The notes: generated from the sequence alone by a model not told the origin. 64,000 nucleotides of DNA from Clostridiaceae bacterium (GCA_018432235.1 JAHDLO010000008.1:1-64000); one strand, 5' to 3'. Positions 16,633 through 25,239 are shown, counted from the stretch's first letter. Numbers and translations: made by a program.

Positions 16633-17568
16633 ATGCATCAAAAAATACTAAAGGGAATTGGATTTATTGCCTTTTGTCTCCTGTTGTCATTAATATCAGG
16701 TACTATTGTATATTTTACTTATTTGGGATCAGCGGAGCCAGCTTCGCAATCAAAGAATAAGAAAAAGGTCTTTGAGGAAGCCTTCAACAGTGTAAATACT
16801 AAACCAGAGGCTCCTAAAAAAGAAGAAGAGGGCGAGAGGATAAATTTTCTCGTGGCCGGTATCGACGGCAAGGATTGCGATGCAATTATATTCAGCACTT
16901 TTCATACAACCAAGAAAAAACTGGATTTATTTCTGATACCTCGAAATACCCATTATAAAATGAGTGGTGGCGGTAGTGGGAATACTGACCGACTGGGGGA
17001 TATCTATCGAAGTCATAATATATCTGGACTCCAATCAGCAGTAGCCGCCCTTGCAGGGTTAGAGAGTCAATTTTATGTCGTTGTGGATTATAGCGCCTTT
17101 GAAGCCATCGTTGATGCTTTAGGTGGCGTACCAATAACAGTTAAGCAGAGGATGTATTATGAGGACAAGTACGCAAAGCCTCAGCTGGTGATAGACTTTA
17201 AGCCCGGCAGCCATACCTTAAAGGGGAAGGAAGCTCTGAATTACATCAGATATATCAGTGGCAGCAGTGATAATACCCTTCAGAGGGGAGAAAATGGTAG
17301 AACAGAGGCTATGAAGGAATTTATTGAGGCCAGCCTTTATCGCGCTTATACCATGAAGCTCCCAGCCTTGATTAGTACCGCCTATAGAAATGTCAAATCC
17401 GACATGAAGCCAGCCACCCTCGCAGCACTTACCACCTCGGTGGTGGGTATGAAAAGGGAGGATATTAGAGTGCGCATAATGCCGGGCTATTACACCGACA
17501 ATCAATATTATGTGGTGGATACTGATAAGATGAAGCTAGAGCTAGAGAAAATGATTAATGAGGACTAG
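16633..17568 (+). CDS. LytR-CpsA-Psr (LCP) family protein
   Basis: This 311-residue protein has one N-terminal membrane anchor (about residues 7-28), a short lysine- and proline-rich linker, and an extracellular LCP domain. Family signatures include FLVAGIDGKDCDAIIF, LFLIPRNTHYKM (normally IPRDT), VDALGGVPI, the KPGSHTLKGKEALNYIRY box and a later arginine in ENGRTEAM. LCP enzymes transfer teichoic acids or other glycans from lipid carriers to peptidoglycan. The usual aspartate in IPRDT is asparagine here and other arginine/aspartate positions are drifted, so activity is uncertain. The ATG is chosen eight bases after GGAGGTG; the ATG at 16618 precedes that site. Confidence 0.82.
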   Translation: MHQKILKGIGFIAFCLLLSLISGTIVYFTYLGSAEPASQSKNKKKVFEEAFNSVNTKPEAPKKEEEGERINFLVAGIDGKDCDAIIFSTFHTTKKKLDLFLIPRNTHYKMSGGGSGNTDRLGDIYRSHNISGLQSAVAALAGLESQFYVVVDYSAFEAIVDALGGVPITVKQRMYYEDKYAKPQLVIDFKPGSHTLKGKEALNYIRYISGSSDNTLQRGENGRTEAMKEFIEASLYRAYTMKLPALISTAYRNVKSDMKPATLAALTTSVVGMKREDIRVRIMPGYYTDNQYYVVDTDKMKLELEKMINED

Positions 17569-17691
17569 TTCCTCCTCCATTGACTACAGGAAAATTTTCA
17601 ACCGGGCCTAACCAAGGTTCTAACTGCACTAATCATTTGCTTAAGCCTTAAAATCTGATAGTGAATTCTATATAACTTTGTATTCAACATA

Positions 17692-17713
17692 AAAAGATCC
17701 TTGCGGATCTTTT
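17692..17713. terminator. Bidirectional terminator between convergent genes
   Basis: AAAAGATCC-TTGC-GGATCTTTT is a 9-bp perfect stem with an A run on one side and a T run on the other. It immediately follows the stop of the minus-strand gene and lies downstream of the LCP gene. Confidence 0.85.
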
Positions 17714-17714
17714 A

Positions 17715-18371
17715 TCATTTCAGTGCAATTGTGTGAATTATTCGCTCTTCATTGGAGCTTCTTTCAGCTTTATAGGTATAATCCCAATTGGCCGCTTCGA
17801 TAAAGGCATTAGTCCAAGCGAAACGCAGGCGATACATTACCTCAATGTCCATGCCAGCCTGTCTCCAATAGGGCTTGTGAAGACATTGTACCGTAACCCA
17901 TACAAGCTTTTCAGGCTGAGATTCAATGACATTGTTTACATGGTCACAGGGCATACCATCCAGGAGATAATTGTTTAATTGCTTGTAAAGCTCCGGTGCC
18001 TTAAGCTCGCCTGCTTCAGCCCTTAGCGCTTCGCCTAATTTGCTGGCCTGCTGCCTATAAGCTTCCTCTAATACAGGAACAATTGCCTGTCCGAATTTTT
18101 TTAGCACCTCATTGTAGTAGTAGGCCTGTCTGGTTTCTGCCATCTGGATTTTGTTTTGAAGCCAACCATGAATATTATCGGTGTCAATTAAATCCTCCAG
18201 CTCAGCATTTGGTAGCATTTTTCCGAATTTCTCTGCAGCAGCTGCATGTATCGCCTCAGCATCATCTCCGAAGCTTTTTGAAAGGCTTTTTATAGTTTTA
18301 TTTTCCAATTCTTCAAACAATCGTATTTTATTGAACAACCAATGATGGATCGGGCCTAAAAATGCGCTCAT
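17715..18371 (-). CDS. Helical protein of unknown function, 218 aa
   Basis: The protein starts MSAFLGPIHHWLFNKIRLFEE and appears mostly alpha-helical and cytoplasmic, with no membrane segment. Notable are histidines near the start (H9, H10) and in NIHGWLQNK, and a cysteine-histidine pair in MPCDHVNN, which would suit metal or heme binding. I cannot name a characterised family. An AGGAGGAT site precedes the ATG. The upstream region carries a near-consensus Crp/Fnr palindrome, and the regulator gene lies only 0.5 kb away, so a redox-stress role like that of hemerythrin is a reasonable guess. Confidence 0.75.
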   Translation of the reverse strand: MSAFLGPIHHWLFNKIRLFEELENKTIKSLSKSFGDDAEAIHAAAAEKFGKMLPNAELEDLIDTDNIHGWLQNKIQMAETRQAYYYNEVLKKFGQAIVPVLEEAYRQQASKLGEALRAEAGELKAPELYKQLNNYLLDGMPCDHVNNVIESQPEKLVWVTVQCLHKPYWRQAGMDIEVMYRLRFAWTNAFIEAANWDYTYKAERSSNEERIIHTIALK

Positions 18372-18429
18372 AAATAATCCTCCTAAAATTTTATTTGTAT
18401 ATATCCTAACCCGTATTGTTTAAATTTAA

Positions 18430-18466
18430 TATGATGAAAATCACAAAATCCTAAAAACCAATCACA
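18430..18466 (-). promoter_or_regulatory. Tandem Crp/Fnr-like sites upstream of the unknown gene
   Basis: TATGA-TGAAAA-TCACA (18430-18445) differs from TGTGA-N6-TCACA at one base. A second TCACA half site lies 21 bp further (18462-18466). The spacing resembles that of the perfect tandem sites at 26973-27010. Confidence 0.5.
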
Positions 18467-18542
18467 CTTTTTCCTTGCCGGCATAATATAGGATTAAATA
18501 TGATATTTAACTAAATTTAATAAATGAAGGAGTGTGAATGAA

Positions 18543-18773
18543 ATGGCAGAAGCTGCAAAAAATGATATTCTGGGTCTTGGATCATTATTCGGCGGTTTTG
18601 GATGCGGTAAAGGAGGAATAAGCCCTATAATCATAATCATACTAATAATTTGCTTATGTAGTGGGGGCCTCGGTGGAATAGGTGGAATCTTTGGAGGCTT
18701 CGATAATAATTTCTTACTTATCTTCATCGTATTAATTGTTCTGTTTGGAGGCTTTGGTTCCTTTAAATTCTAA
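18543..18773 (+). CDS. Small glycine-rich hydrophobic protein (YjcZ-like)
   Basis: This 76-residue protein alternates glycine-rich stretches (LGSLFGGFGCGKGG, GGLGGIGGIFGGF) with two strongly hydrophobic segments (PIIIIILIICLC and LLIFIVLIVLF). Small Gly-rich one- or two-helix proteins of this kind are common among sporulation-associated proteins of Bacilli and Clostridia, but homology is not proven. The ATG lies ten bases after AAGGAG; an upstream GTG in the same frame abuts the binding site. It is monocistronic, followed by a strong terminator. Confidence 0.65.
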   Translation: MAEAAKNDILGLGSLFGGFGCGKGGISPIIIIILIICLCSGGLGGIGGIFGGFDNNFLLIFIVLIVLFGGFGSFKF

Positions 18774-18788
18774 AAAAAACAATTAAAG

Positions 18789-18820
18789 AAATAGTCAAGG
18801 TTGCCTTGGCTATTTTTTTT
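18789..18820 (+). terminator. Terminator after the glycine-rich protein gene
   Basis: AAATAGTCAAGG and CCTTGGCTATTT form a 12-bp stem with one G-T wobble and a 3-base loop, followed by a T run. Confidence 0.85.
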
Positions 18821-18884
18821 CGGGTTTTTTAACGCTGAAAAATTGGGTAGAATCATATTATAGAATAGTTTTGGGAGGATAAAT

Positions 18885-19589
18885 ATGGAAAATACCATTT
18901 GCTTAAGCTGTCATCACAAAATGTGTGCCAGCAAGGTTCCAATCTTTAAAAACTTAAGTGCTGAAGAGCTGACAGATGTCACAAGGCTAATAGTCAGGAG
19001 AAAATATAAGAAGGGTGAATTAATTTTTTTGGAGGGCAATAAGCTAGAGGGATTATATATTATTAACCATGGAAAAATTAAAATATTCAAGTATACAAAA
19101 GAGGGAAAGGAACAAATTTTATACATATTATCAGAGGGTGATTTTATAGGGGAACTGAGTCTTCTTAATACAGAGGAGGTAAGCTATTATGCAGAGGCTA
19201 TGGCACCAGTAAATATTTGCCTTATAAAAAAGAGTGATTTTGATGAAATTTTGAATCAGAAGCCTCAAATTTCTCTCCGGATATTGGAGGTAATCAGTCA
19301 ACGACTTTCTAAGCTGGAGGGTTTGGTTCAAAGCCTAGGCACAAAGGATGTCGAAGCTCGTATCGCACAAATGCTACTTGACCTTAAGGCTGAATATGGC
19401 ATTGAGGCAGCTGATTATATTGAGCTTACCATTCCCTTGACCAGGGAGGATATGGCTAATTATATTGGTGTAACAAGAGAAACCATCAGCAGGAAGCTCA
19501 GTAGTCTTCAGGAGGAGGGAATAATTAAGCTGGTTGGCAATAAAAAAATTTTAATCTTAGATGCTGACGCTCTTAAGGATTATATATAG
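18885..19589 (+). CDS. Crp/Fnr-family transcription regulator with N-terminal cysteine cluster
   Basis: This 234-residue regulator has a cyclic-nucleotide-type sensor domain (about 18-130), a dimerisation helix and a winged helix domain (about 155-230). The N-terminus carries C6, C9 and C14, with two histidines at 10-11, plus C112 in the sensor domain. This resembles the four-cysteine [4Fe-4S] arrangement of E. coli FNR (C-x2-C-x5-C plus one distant Cys), so an oxygen- or NO-labile cluster is plausible. The recognition helix TRETISRKLSSL places R198, E199 and R203 as in Crp, which reads TGTGA-N6-TCACA. Perfect sites of that type occur at 26973-27010. It is monocistronic with a GGGAGGAT binding site. 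Confidence 0.9.
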   Translation: MENTICLSCHHKMCASKVPIFKNLSAEELTDVTRLIVRRKYKKGELIFLEGNKLEGLYIINHGKIKIFKYTKEGKEQILYILSEGDFIGELSLLNTEEVSYYAEAMAPVNICLIKKSDFDEILNQKPQISLRILEVISQRLSKLEGLVQSLGTKDVEARIAQMLLDLKAEYGIEAADYIELTIPLTREDMANYIGVTRETISRKLSSLQEEGIIKLVGNKKILILDADALKDYI

Positions 19590-19773
19590 AATAAGTGCGT
19601 CGAAACAGGCTAAATTTAAATACTGTCCTCCGTTTGAGAATGTGTTTGTGAATTTAAAATATTGCTATTGATGTCAAAATTTACAATGATTAAAAGAAGT
19701 CTAACGACAAATAATACTACTGTAGCAAACAGCTACAAAAAAATTCACTAAACATTAGAAGGAGGAAATAATT

Positions 19774-19998
19774 ATGGCAAGTAATACTAACAATAATGGT
19801 AGTGGAAGAAACAGAATCGTAGTTCCTGAAGCTCGTCAAGCTTTAAACCAAATGAAGGTTGAAATAGCTAGCGAACTAGGTATCGGTAACTATGAAGGAA
19901 TTGACAAAGGTAACTTAACTTCCAGACAAAACGGTTATGTTGGTGGAACTATAACAAAAAGATTAGTTGAGTTTGCTGAAAGAAATATGGGTAAATAA
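19774..19998 (+). CDS. Small acid-soluble spore protein, alpha/beta type
   Basis: This 74-residue protein carries the family signatures EIASELGI, which includes the GPR protease cleavage region, and GNLTSRQNGYVGGTITKRLV. Such proteins coat DNA in the forespore, protect it from UV and heat, and feed amino acids to the germinating cell. An AGAAGGAGG site precedes the ATG. The codon use is highly biased, consistent with strong expression. A sigma-G promoter is expected, but I could not place one confidently upstream. This gene is the strongest single proof that the organism forms endospores. Confidence 0.97.
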   Translation: MASNTNNNGSGRNRIVVPEARQALNQMKVEIASELGIGNYEGIDKGNLTSRQNGYVGGTITKRLVEFAERNMGK

Positions 19999-20010
19999 TC
20001 ATTATTAAAA

Positions 20011-20048
20011 AATAAAAGCGGAGCTGAGAGGCTTCGCTTTTATTTTTT
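20011..20048 (+). terminator. Terminator of the spore protein gene
   Basis: A 14-bp stem, AATAAAAGCGGAGC against GCTTCGCTTTTATT with one G-T pair, closes a 6-base loop and is followed by T residues. Confidence 0.9.
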
Positions 20049-20305
20049 ATAAATTGAAAAAGTGGATCTGAAGTTTCGTAAATTTGGTAATGCTGATATG
20101 GCTGAAATAATTCAAATTGAATGAATTGAAGTAAATTAAAGGTTGCCAAAACAGCAATTATAGAGTAAACTATTATGTGAACAGACAGGCTTTAAATTTC
20201 TATCTCTGCCCTATGGGAGAGAATTTTTTCTGATTATTTTTCAAACCATTTAATACATAATGGCTAAAATGTTCGTGTTTAAATATATCGGAAGGGGTGA
20301 GAGCT

Positions 20306-21415
20306 GTGAAGATCGATGGCAGATTAATAAGAAAAATAGACTTCTCACTTATTGTTGTGGTATTGATTATATGCATACTGGGAGTGGTGATGGTTGGGAG
20401 TGCAACCCATAACCTTGTCTCCGGCAGTAATCGCTTTATAAGAACTCAGATTATATCCATTATTTTAGGTCTGATAGCTATAGTTTTTATCCTGTTCTTT
20501 GATTACAATACCTTTGCGAGATTCCATTTACCGATATATATCATTTGTAATGCTTTGCTGTTGGCGGTTCTTGTCTTCGGTAGCGGCTCCGAAACATGGG
20601 GTGCGGACCGATGGATTAGAATAGCAGGCTTTCAATTTCAGCCTGCGGACTTCGTAAAAATTGGAATAATAATCTGTATTTCAAAGATGCTGGTTGATCA
20701 TAAGGACTCTCTGCATAAGCTTTCAACCCTTTTGAAAATAGGAGCCTATGTTCTGTTGCCCATGGCGCTGATTGCACGGCAACCGGACCTTGGTACAACG
20801 ATGGCCTTTGCATTTTTCACCTTTGGCATGCTATTTATTGCTGGCCTAAAGTACAAGTATATCTTTATCGCTGGAATAGTGGGCATTTTAAGCATGCCCT
20901 TGGCATGGCTCGGGCTCAAGGATTATCAAAAAACGAGAATTATGGTTTTTTTGAATCCAGAAATTGATCCTACTGGAGATGGCTATCATATATTGCAGTC
21001 TAAGCTGGCGGTTGGCTCCGGAATGCTCTTTGGAAAGGGACTTTTTAAGGGGAGTCAGACCCAATACGGTTTTTTACCGGAAAGACAAACAGACTTCATT
21101 TTTTCGGTTTTGGCAGAGGAGCTGGGCTTTATTGGCGCAGGGGCACTGCTAATACTGTATGGTATCATGCTATATAAATGTATAAAAATAGCCAGAGAGG
21201 CCAAGGATGATTTTGGAGCATATTTGGTGACGGGTTTGAGCTTTATGTTAGCCTTTCATATTTTTGCCAATATTGCCATGACCATCGGTCTAATGCCTGT
21301 AACCGGTAAGCCACTGCCGTTGGTAAGCTATGGTGGCACCTTTATGCTATCAAACATGATTGCTATTGGTTTAATACTAAATGTCAATATGAGACGGGAT
21401 AAAATTAATTTTTAG
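20306..21415 (+). CDS. rodA: RodA/FtsW/SpoVE-family glycosyltransferase
   Basis: This 369-residue polytopic membrane protein has about ten helices and the SEDS-family signatures IARQPDLGTTMAF, a periplasmic loop with FLPERQTDFIFSVLAEELGF, and GKPLPLVSYGGTFML near the end. SEDS proteins polymerise lipid II glycan strands with a class B penicillin-binding protein. The short N-terminus and sequence resemble RodA more than FtsW, but SpoVE is possible in a spore former. The GTG start lies eight bases after AAGGGG; an in-frame GTG at 20297 overlaps that site. No partner PBP is adjacent. Confidence 0.87.
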   Translation: MKIDGRLIRKIDFSLIVVVLIICILGVVMVGSATHNLVSGSNRFIRTQIISIILGLIAIVFILFFDYNTFARFHLPIYIICNALLLAVLVFGSGSETWGADRWIRIAGFQFQPADFVKIGIIICISKMLVDHKDSLHKLSTLLKIGAYVLLPMALIARQPDLGTTMAFAFFTFGMLFIAGLKYKYIFIAGIVGILSMPLAWLGLKDYQKTRIMVFLNPEIDPTGDGYHILQSKLAVGSGMLFGKGLFKGSQTQYGFLPERQTDFIFSVLAEELGFIGAGALLILYGIMLYKCIKIAREAKDDFGAYLVTGLSFMLAFHIFANIAMTIGLMPVTGKPLPLVSYGGTFMLSNMIAIGLILNVNMRRDKINF

Positions 21416-21447
21416 GGCTTATAACAATAAGGCTTTAAAGATAATAT

Positions 21448-21453
21448 TATAAT
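21448..21453 (+). promoter_or_regulatory. Candidate -10 element of the mgtE leader transcript
   Basis: TATAAT lies 34 bp before the leader ORF. The expected -35 region 17 bp upstream is weak. Confidence 0.35.
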
Positions 21454-21481
21454 ACATGTAGATTTTAAGGAGGTGGTGAAT

Positions 21482-21580
21482 ATGGACTCGCATCCCAGTT
21501 CGGGCTTGTCTAATTTTTCAGTAATAATATGGGAGCAAGGCATTTTCATCACTAATTTTGAGGGTGCCTCTCCCCGTTAG
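21482..21580 (+). CDS. Candidate 32-codon leader peptide upstream of mgtE
   Basis: The ORF starts at an ATG preceded by a very strong AAGGAGGTGG and runs MDSHPSSGLSNFSVIIWEQG and on to EGASPR, ending 12 bases before the mgtE start. Its stop codon TAG is embedded in a hairpin that covers the mgtE binding site. No similarity to a known peptide is recognised. The quality of its binding site, stronger than that of mgtE itself, argues that it is translated and used to couple or gate mgtE translation. Confidence 0.5.
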   Translation: MDSHPSSGLSNFSVIIWEQGIFITNFEGASPR

Positions 21581-21585
21581 GAGAG
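21568..21585 (+). promoter_or_regulatory. Hairpin masking the mgtE ribosome binding site
   Basis: CTCTCC (21568-21573) pairs with GGAGAG (21580-21585) around a 6-base loop. AGGAG at 21579-21583 is the only plausible mgtE binding site, nine bases from its ATG. A ribosome finishing the leader ORF would open this stem. Confidence 0.5.
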
Positions 21586-21592
21586 TGAGAGG

Positions 21593-22930
21593 ATGAATGA
21601 AAAAATTATTGAATTGATCGAAGAAAAAAAGTTCTCCCAATTAAAGGAAGAGCTTAATGAAATGATATCAGTTGATATTGCTGAATTAATCGATGAATTG
21701 GACAAAAAAAACAGCATTATAGTCTTCCGGCTTTTATCCAAGGACCATGCTGCAGAGGTATTTTCATATCTTTCATCAGCACAACAAAAGGATATTGTTG
21801 GAGCGATGCACGAAACAAAGATGAAGGAAATATTGGAAGAGCTGTATTTTGATGATATGATCGACTTCCTTGAGGAAATGCCTGCCAATGTTGTTAAGAA
21901 AATATTGAAGGCCTCCACAGAGGAGGAGAGAAAGCTTATCAATCAATTCCTAAACTATCCGGAAAATTCTGCCGGAAGTCTGATGACCATTGAGTATGTC
22001 GACCTGAAGAAGGAAATGAGCGTTAAAGAGGCATTAAGCCATATAAAAAAGATCGGTGTTGATAAGGAAACCATCTACACCTGCTATGTACTGAATGACA
22101 AGAGAAAGCTGGAGGGTATTGTGTCCCTACGGAAGCTTGTTTTAATGGAGGATGACCTACTTATTTCGGATATAATGAATGAGGATGTTATAACAACTCA
22201 GACTATAGACGATCAGGAGGAAATAGCAAGTCTCTTTAAAAAATACGATTTAATTACTTTGCCGGTTGTAGATAAGGAAGGTAGACTGGTGGGTATTATT
22301 ACAATCGATGACATCGTTGACGTTATCGAGCGGGAGAATACCGAGGACTTTCAAAAAATGGCAGCTATGGAGCCAAATGATGAGGAGTATCTGGAGACGG
22401 GGATTTTTTCATTGGCTCGAAAGAGAATAATATGGTTGCTGGTGCTGATGGTATCAGCTACCTTTACCGGCTCTATCATCAGTAGATTTGAGGATGTTTT
22501 ATCTACTGTGGTTATTCTGGCAACCTTTATTCCAATGCTTATGGATACAGCGGGTAATGCAGGCTCTCAATCCTCTACCCTTGTAATCAGGGGGATGGCG
22601 CTGGGGGAAATCGCCATAAATGATTATTTAAAGGTGTTCTGGAAGGAGCTAAGGGTCAGCGTTGTTGTTGGTGTGGCTTTAGGTATTATAAATTTTGGAA
22701 GAATGCTGCTGCTTACCAAAGCAGGAATCCCTATAGCCTTTACCGTATCCTTTACACTATTTCTTACTATAGTCATGGCAAAGGTGGTGGGGGGAACGCT
22801 ACCTATGTTGGCTAAAAAGCTTAAGCTGGACCCCGCTATTATGGCAGGACCATTGATTACAACCATAGTGGATGCTATGGCCTTGATAGTCTATTTTAAT
22901 ATAGCCAGCCTATTGCTGGGGCTAGTTTAA
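21593..22930 (+). CDS. mgtE: Magnesium transporter MgtE
   Basis: This 445-residue protein has the standard MgtE order. An acidic helical N domain occupies about 1-125, with EMPANVVKKIL. Two CBS domains follow (about 130-250, with IYTCYVLNDKRKLEGIVS and LPVVDKEGRLVGIITIDDI). A plug helix leads to five membrane helices, with FIPMLMDTAGNAGSQSSTLVIR as the pore signature and GPLITTIVDAMALIVYF in the last helix. The cytoplasmic domains sense Mg2+ and close the channel. No M-box riboswitch is recognisable upstream; instead a short ORF and a hairpin over the binding site are present. Confidence 0.95.
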   Translation: MNEKIIELIEEKKFSQLKEELNEMISVDIAELIDELDKKNSIIVFRLLSKDHAAEVFSYLSSAQQKDIVGAMHETKMKEILEELYFDDMIDFLEEMPANVVKKILKASTEEERKLINQFLNYPENSAGSLMTIEYVDLKKEMSVKEALSHIKKIGVDKETIYTCYVLNDKRKLEGIVSLRKLVLMEDDLLISDIMNEDVITTQTIDDQEEIASLFKKYDLITLPVVDKEGRLVGIITIDDIVDVIERENTEDFQKMAAMEPNDEEYLETGIFSLARKRIIWLLVLMVSATFTGSIISRFEDVLSTVVILATFIPMLMDTAGNAGSQSSTLVIRGMALGEIAINDYLKVFWKELRVSVVVGVALGIINFGRMLLLTKAGIPIAFTVSFTLFLTIVMAKVVGGTLPMLAKKLKLDPAIMAGPLITTIVDAMALIVYFNIASLLLGLV

Positions 22931-22941
22931 AAGCATAAATC

Positions 22942-22968
22942 AAACGATCACTTCGGTGGTCGTTTTTT
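22942..22968 (+). terminator. Terminator of mgtE
   Basis: AAACGATCAC and GTGGTCGTTT form a 10-bp stem closed by a TTCG tetraloop and followed by T residues. Confidence 0.9.
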
Positions 22969-23052
22969 ATTTATAACCCTCAATTTATGGATAATTCTTT
23001 GTATTTTAGATAAAAATATGATTAGTCTTTTATCAATTGAGGAGGGAAGAAG

Positions 23053-23739
23053 ATGAAAAAACCAATATGTATCCTACTGTCGATAGTATTGGCAGTATTA
23101 TTTGTTTTTAGCTTCTACATAGAAGATACCCACGCACAAACTCTGGCATGGGGATCTAGGGGAGACGAGGTTAGTCAGATGCAGACGAAACTAAGAGATT
23201 GGGGCTTTTATGATGGGCCAATTTCAGGCATTTTTGGTGAGCTGACCTTTGAGGCAGTTAAAAAGTTTCAAAGACAAAATGGATTAACGGTAGATGGTGT
23301 TGTGGGACCTCAAACTAGGGCGGCATTGGGACTAACCTCTAAGGTACAGCCGCCAACTACCTCTGTTGGCAGTGGTGTTTCAAGAAGTGATGATGTCAAT
23401 ATGCTGGCTCGGGCAATACACGCTGAGGCAAAGGGAGAGCCCTATGAGGGTATGGTGGCTGTTGGTGCAGTGATTCTTAACAGGGTAAGGCATTCCGCAT
23501 TCCCCAACACGATTGCTGGCGTAGTCTATCAGCCCTGTGCCTTTGAGCCTGTAAAAAATGGAACAATTAATCAAGCCCCCAGTGACCAGGCTTTTAAAGC
23601 TGCCAGAGATGCATTAAACGGCTGGGACCCAACGGGAGGGGCAATCTATTTCTGGAATCCTGCGACAGCTACAAGTAAATGGATTTGGACGAGACAAATA
23701 ACATTAACCATAGGCAGACATGTTTTTGCTCTTGAATAA
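23053..23739 (+). CDS. sleB: Spore cortex-lytic enzyme SleB
   Basis: This 228-residue protein has a signal peptide (about 1-28, ending HAQ), a peptidoglycan-binding domain at about 32-92 (GDEVSQMQTKLRDWGFY, VDGVVGPQTRAAL), a short linker, and the Hydrolase_2 catalytic domain at about 115-228 (ARAIHAEAKGEPYEGMVAVG, PCAFEPVKNG, GAIYFWNP). It is a lytic transglycosylase acting on cortex peptidoglycan during germination, with the catalytic glutamate in HAEAKGE. AGGAGG precedes the ATG. The adjacent ypeB gene is its usual partner, required for SleB stability and localisation in spores. Confidence 0.95.
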   Translation: MKKPICILLSIVLAVLFVFSFYIEDTHAQTLAWGSRGDEVSQMQTKLRDWGFYDGPISGIFGELTFEAVKKFQRQNGLTVDGVVGPQTRAALGLTSKVQPPTTSVGSGVSRSDDVNMLARAIHAEAKGEPYEGMVAVGAVILNRVRHSAFPNTIAGVVYQPCAFEPVKNGTINQAPSDQAFKAARDALNGWDPTGGAIYFWNPATATSKWIWTRQITLTIGRHVFALE

Positions 23740-23750
23740 GGAGGGTTAGA

Positions 23751-25097
23751 ATGAGAAGATATTTATTACCGACAGTTTTAGTATTAGCCCTTCTGGCTAC
23801 TGCTGGATGGGGGTTCTACCAGAGAAATCAATCCAGAGAATACCATACATACTTGGATTTACAGTTTCAAAGACAGTTTTATGAGTTAATTGGACATGTG
23901 GAAAATGCACAGGTGGATTTATCAAAGGCAATGGTATCCGGCTCCAGCAAAGATATGACTAAATATCTCTATGATACGCTTCAACAGGCATATTTAGCTC
24001 AAGAAAAGCTTACTCAGCTACCCTTTCACCATTCAACCATACGAAAGACTGAGAAGTTTTTAAACCAGCTGGGGGATTATAGCACAGCAATGGCCAACAA
24101 AAGCATTGAGGGGATTACTTTAACCGAAAGCGAATTCGGTACACTGAAGGAGCTGCAATCCTATGCGAATTTATTATCACGGGAGCTAATCGAAATGCAG
24201 CAGGAGGTTGTCTCAGGAGGGGTCAACTTTGGCGATCTCCGAAGAGAGGGCAATAGAGATCTCAATCGGGTAGACGAGCAGATGAAGAACTTTAGACTTA
24301 TTAGCATAGAGGAAAGAATGCAGGAATATCCTGAGCTCATATATGACGGACCCTTCTCAGAGCATATTAAAGATATAAAGCCAAGGCTTGAGGGTAAGGA
24401 AGTAACCAGTGATGAAGCGATAACCATGGCTGGAGAAGCATTAAGGGATCAAAGGGTGCAAAACATAAGGTTAGTTGGAGAGATAGAGAATACACGTTTA
24501 AATGGATACTATCTTAGAGCAACCCAGGGAAATGGCAACGGTGAAGAGGTTTCCATGGCTGTCAGTAAAATTGGTGGAAGGATCATTTGGTTCTTAAATC
24601 CAAGAGATATCGAAGAGAGCCAATTGGATAAGAAGGAAGCTCAGAGGATAGCTGAGGATTTCTTGCAGCAGCAGGGCTACAAGGACATGGTACCCACCTA
24701 CACAATGGCAGCGGAAGGACAGATGGTGGTAAACTTTGCCTATAAGCAGGCGGATGTTATTGTCTATTCTGATTTAATTAAGGTAAAGGTTGCGCTGGAT
24801 AATGGAGAAATAATAGGGATGGAAACCGAAGGCTATTTAACAACCCATCATAAAAGAGATATAAAAGAGCCTCAGCTGTCAGAAGAGGATGCCAGAGAAA
24901 AGCTGAACAGTGCTGTTGAGGTAGAATATGGGCGTCTCGCATTGATTCCTAACTCAGGGAATAAAGAAATTTTGACCTATGAATTTAAGGTTAAGTTTGG
25001 CGAAGATCATTATTTGGTATATATAGATGCTGAATCTGGAGAACAAAGAAGAATTTTGCTAATGATTCAGCAGGAGGATGGCACTTTAGTCATCTAA
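23751..25097 (+). CDS. ypeB: Germination protein YpeB
   Basis: This 448-residue protein has one N-terminal anchor (about 4-22), a helical middle region and C-terminal PepSY-type repeats (from about residue 225, with ITMAGEALRDQRV, KKEAQRIAEDFLQQQGY and SEEDAREKLNSAVEV). YpeB binds and protects SleB in the dormant spore inner membrane region and is processed during germination. It starts 11 bp after the sleB stop with a GGAGG site, the classical two-gene arrangement. A forespore-specific promoter is expected ahead of sleB. Confidence 0.95.
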   Translation: MRRYLLPTVLVLALLATAGWGFYQRNQSREYHTYLDLQFQRQFYELIGHVENAQVDLSKAMVSGSSKDMTKYLYDTLQQAYLAQEKLTQLPFHHSTIRKTEKFLNQLGDYSTAMANKSIEGITLTESEFGTLKELQSYANLLSRELIEMQQEVVSGGVNFGDLRREGNRDLNRVDEQMKNFRLISIEERMQEYPELIYDGPFSEHIKDIKPRLEGKEVTSDEAITMAGEALRDQRVQNIRLVGEIENTRLNGYYLRATQGNGNGEEVSMAVSKIGGRIIWFLNPRDIEESQLDKKEAQRIAEDFLQQQGYKDMVPTYTMAAEGQMVVNFAYKQADVIVYSDLIKVKVALDNGEIIGMETEGYLTTHHKRDIKEPQLSEEDAREKLNSAVEVEYGRLALIPNSGNKEILTYEFKVKFGEDHYLVYIDAESGEQRRILLMIQQEDGTLVI

Positions 25098-25239
25098 ATA
25101 ATGGTGCAATGGCGAATAGAAGAAGGCTTTGCTGCTGGATATGCTATAATAAACGACACAGGCTTCTTCTAACACCTTTGCAAAATTTAAATGAACTTAC
25201 TCAAAAACAAACGGGTTAAAATCCTAAAACAAAAACTCT

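Noticed and set aside
21421..21592. M-box magnesium riboswitch upstream of mgtE
   Set aside because: The region is short and lacks the conserved M-box segments; only a superficial GTTAGG similarity is present.
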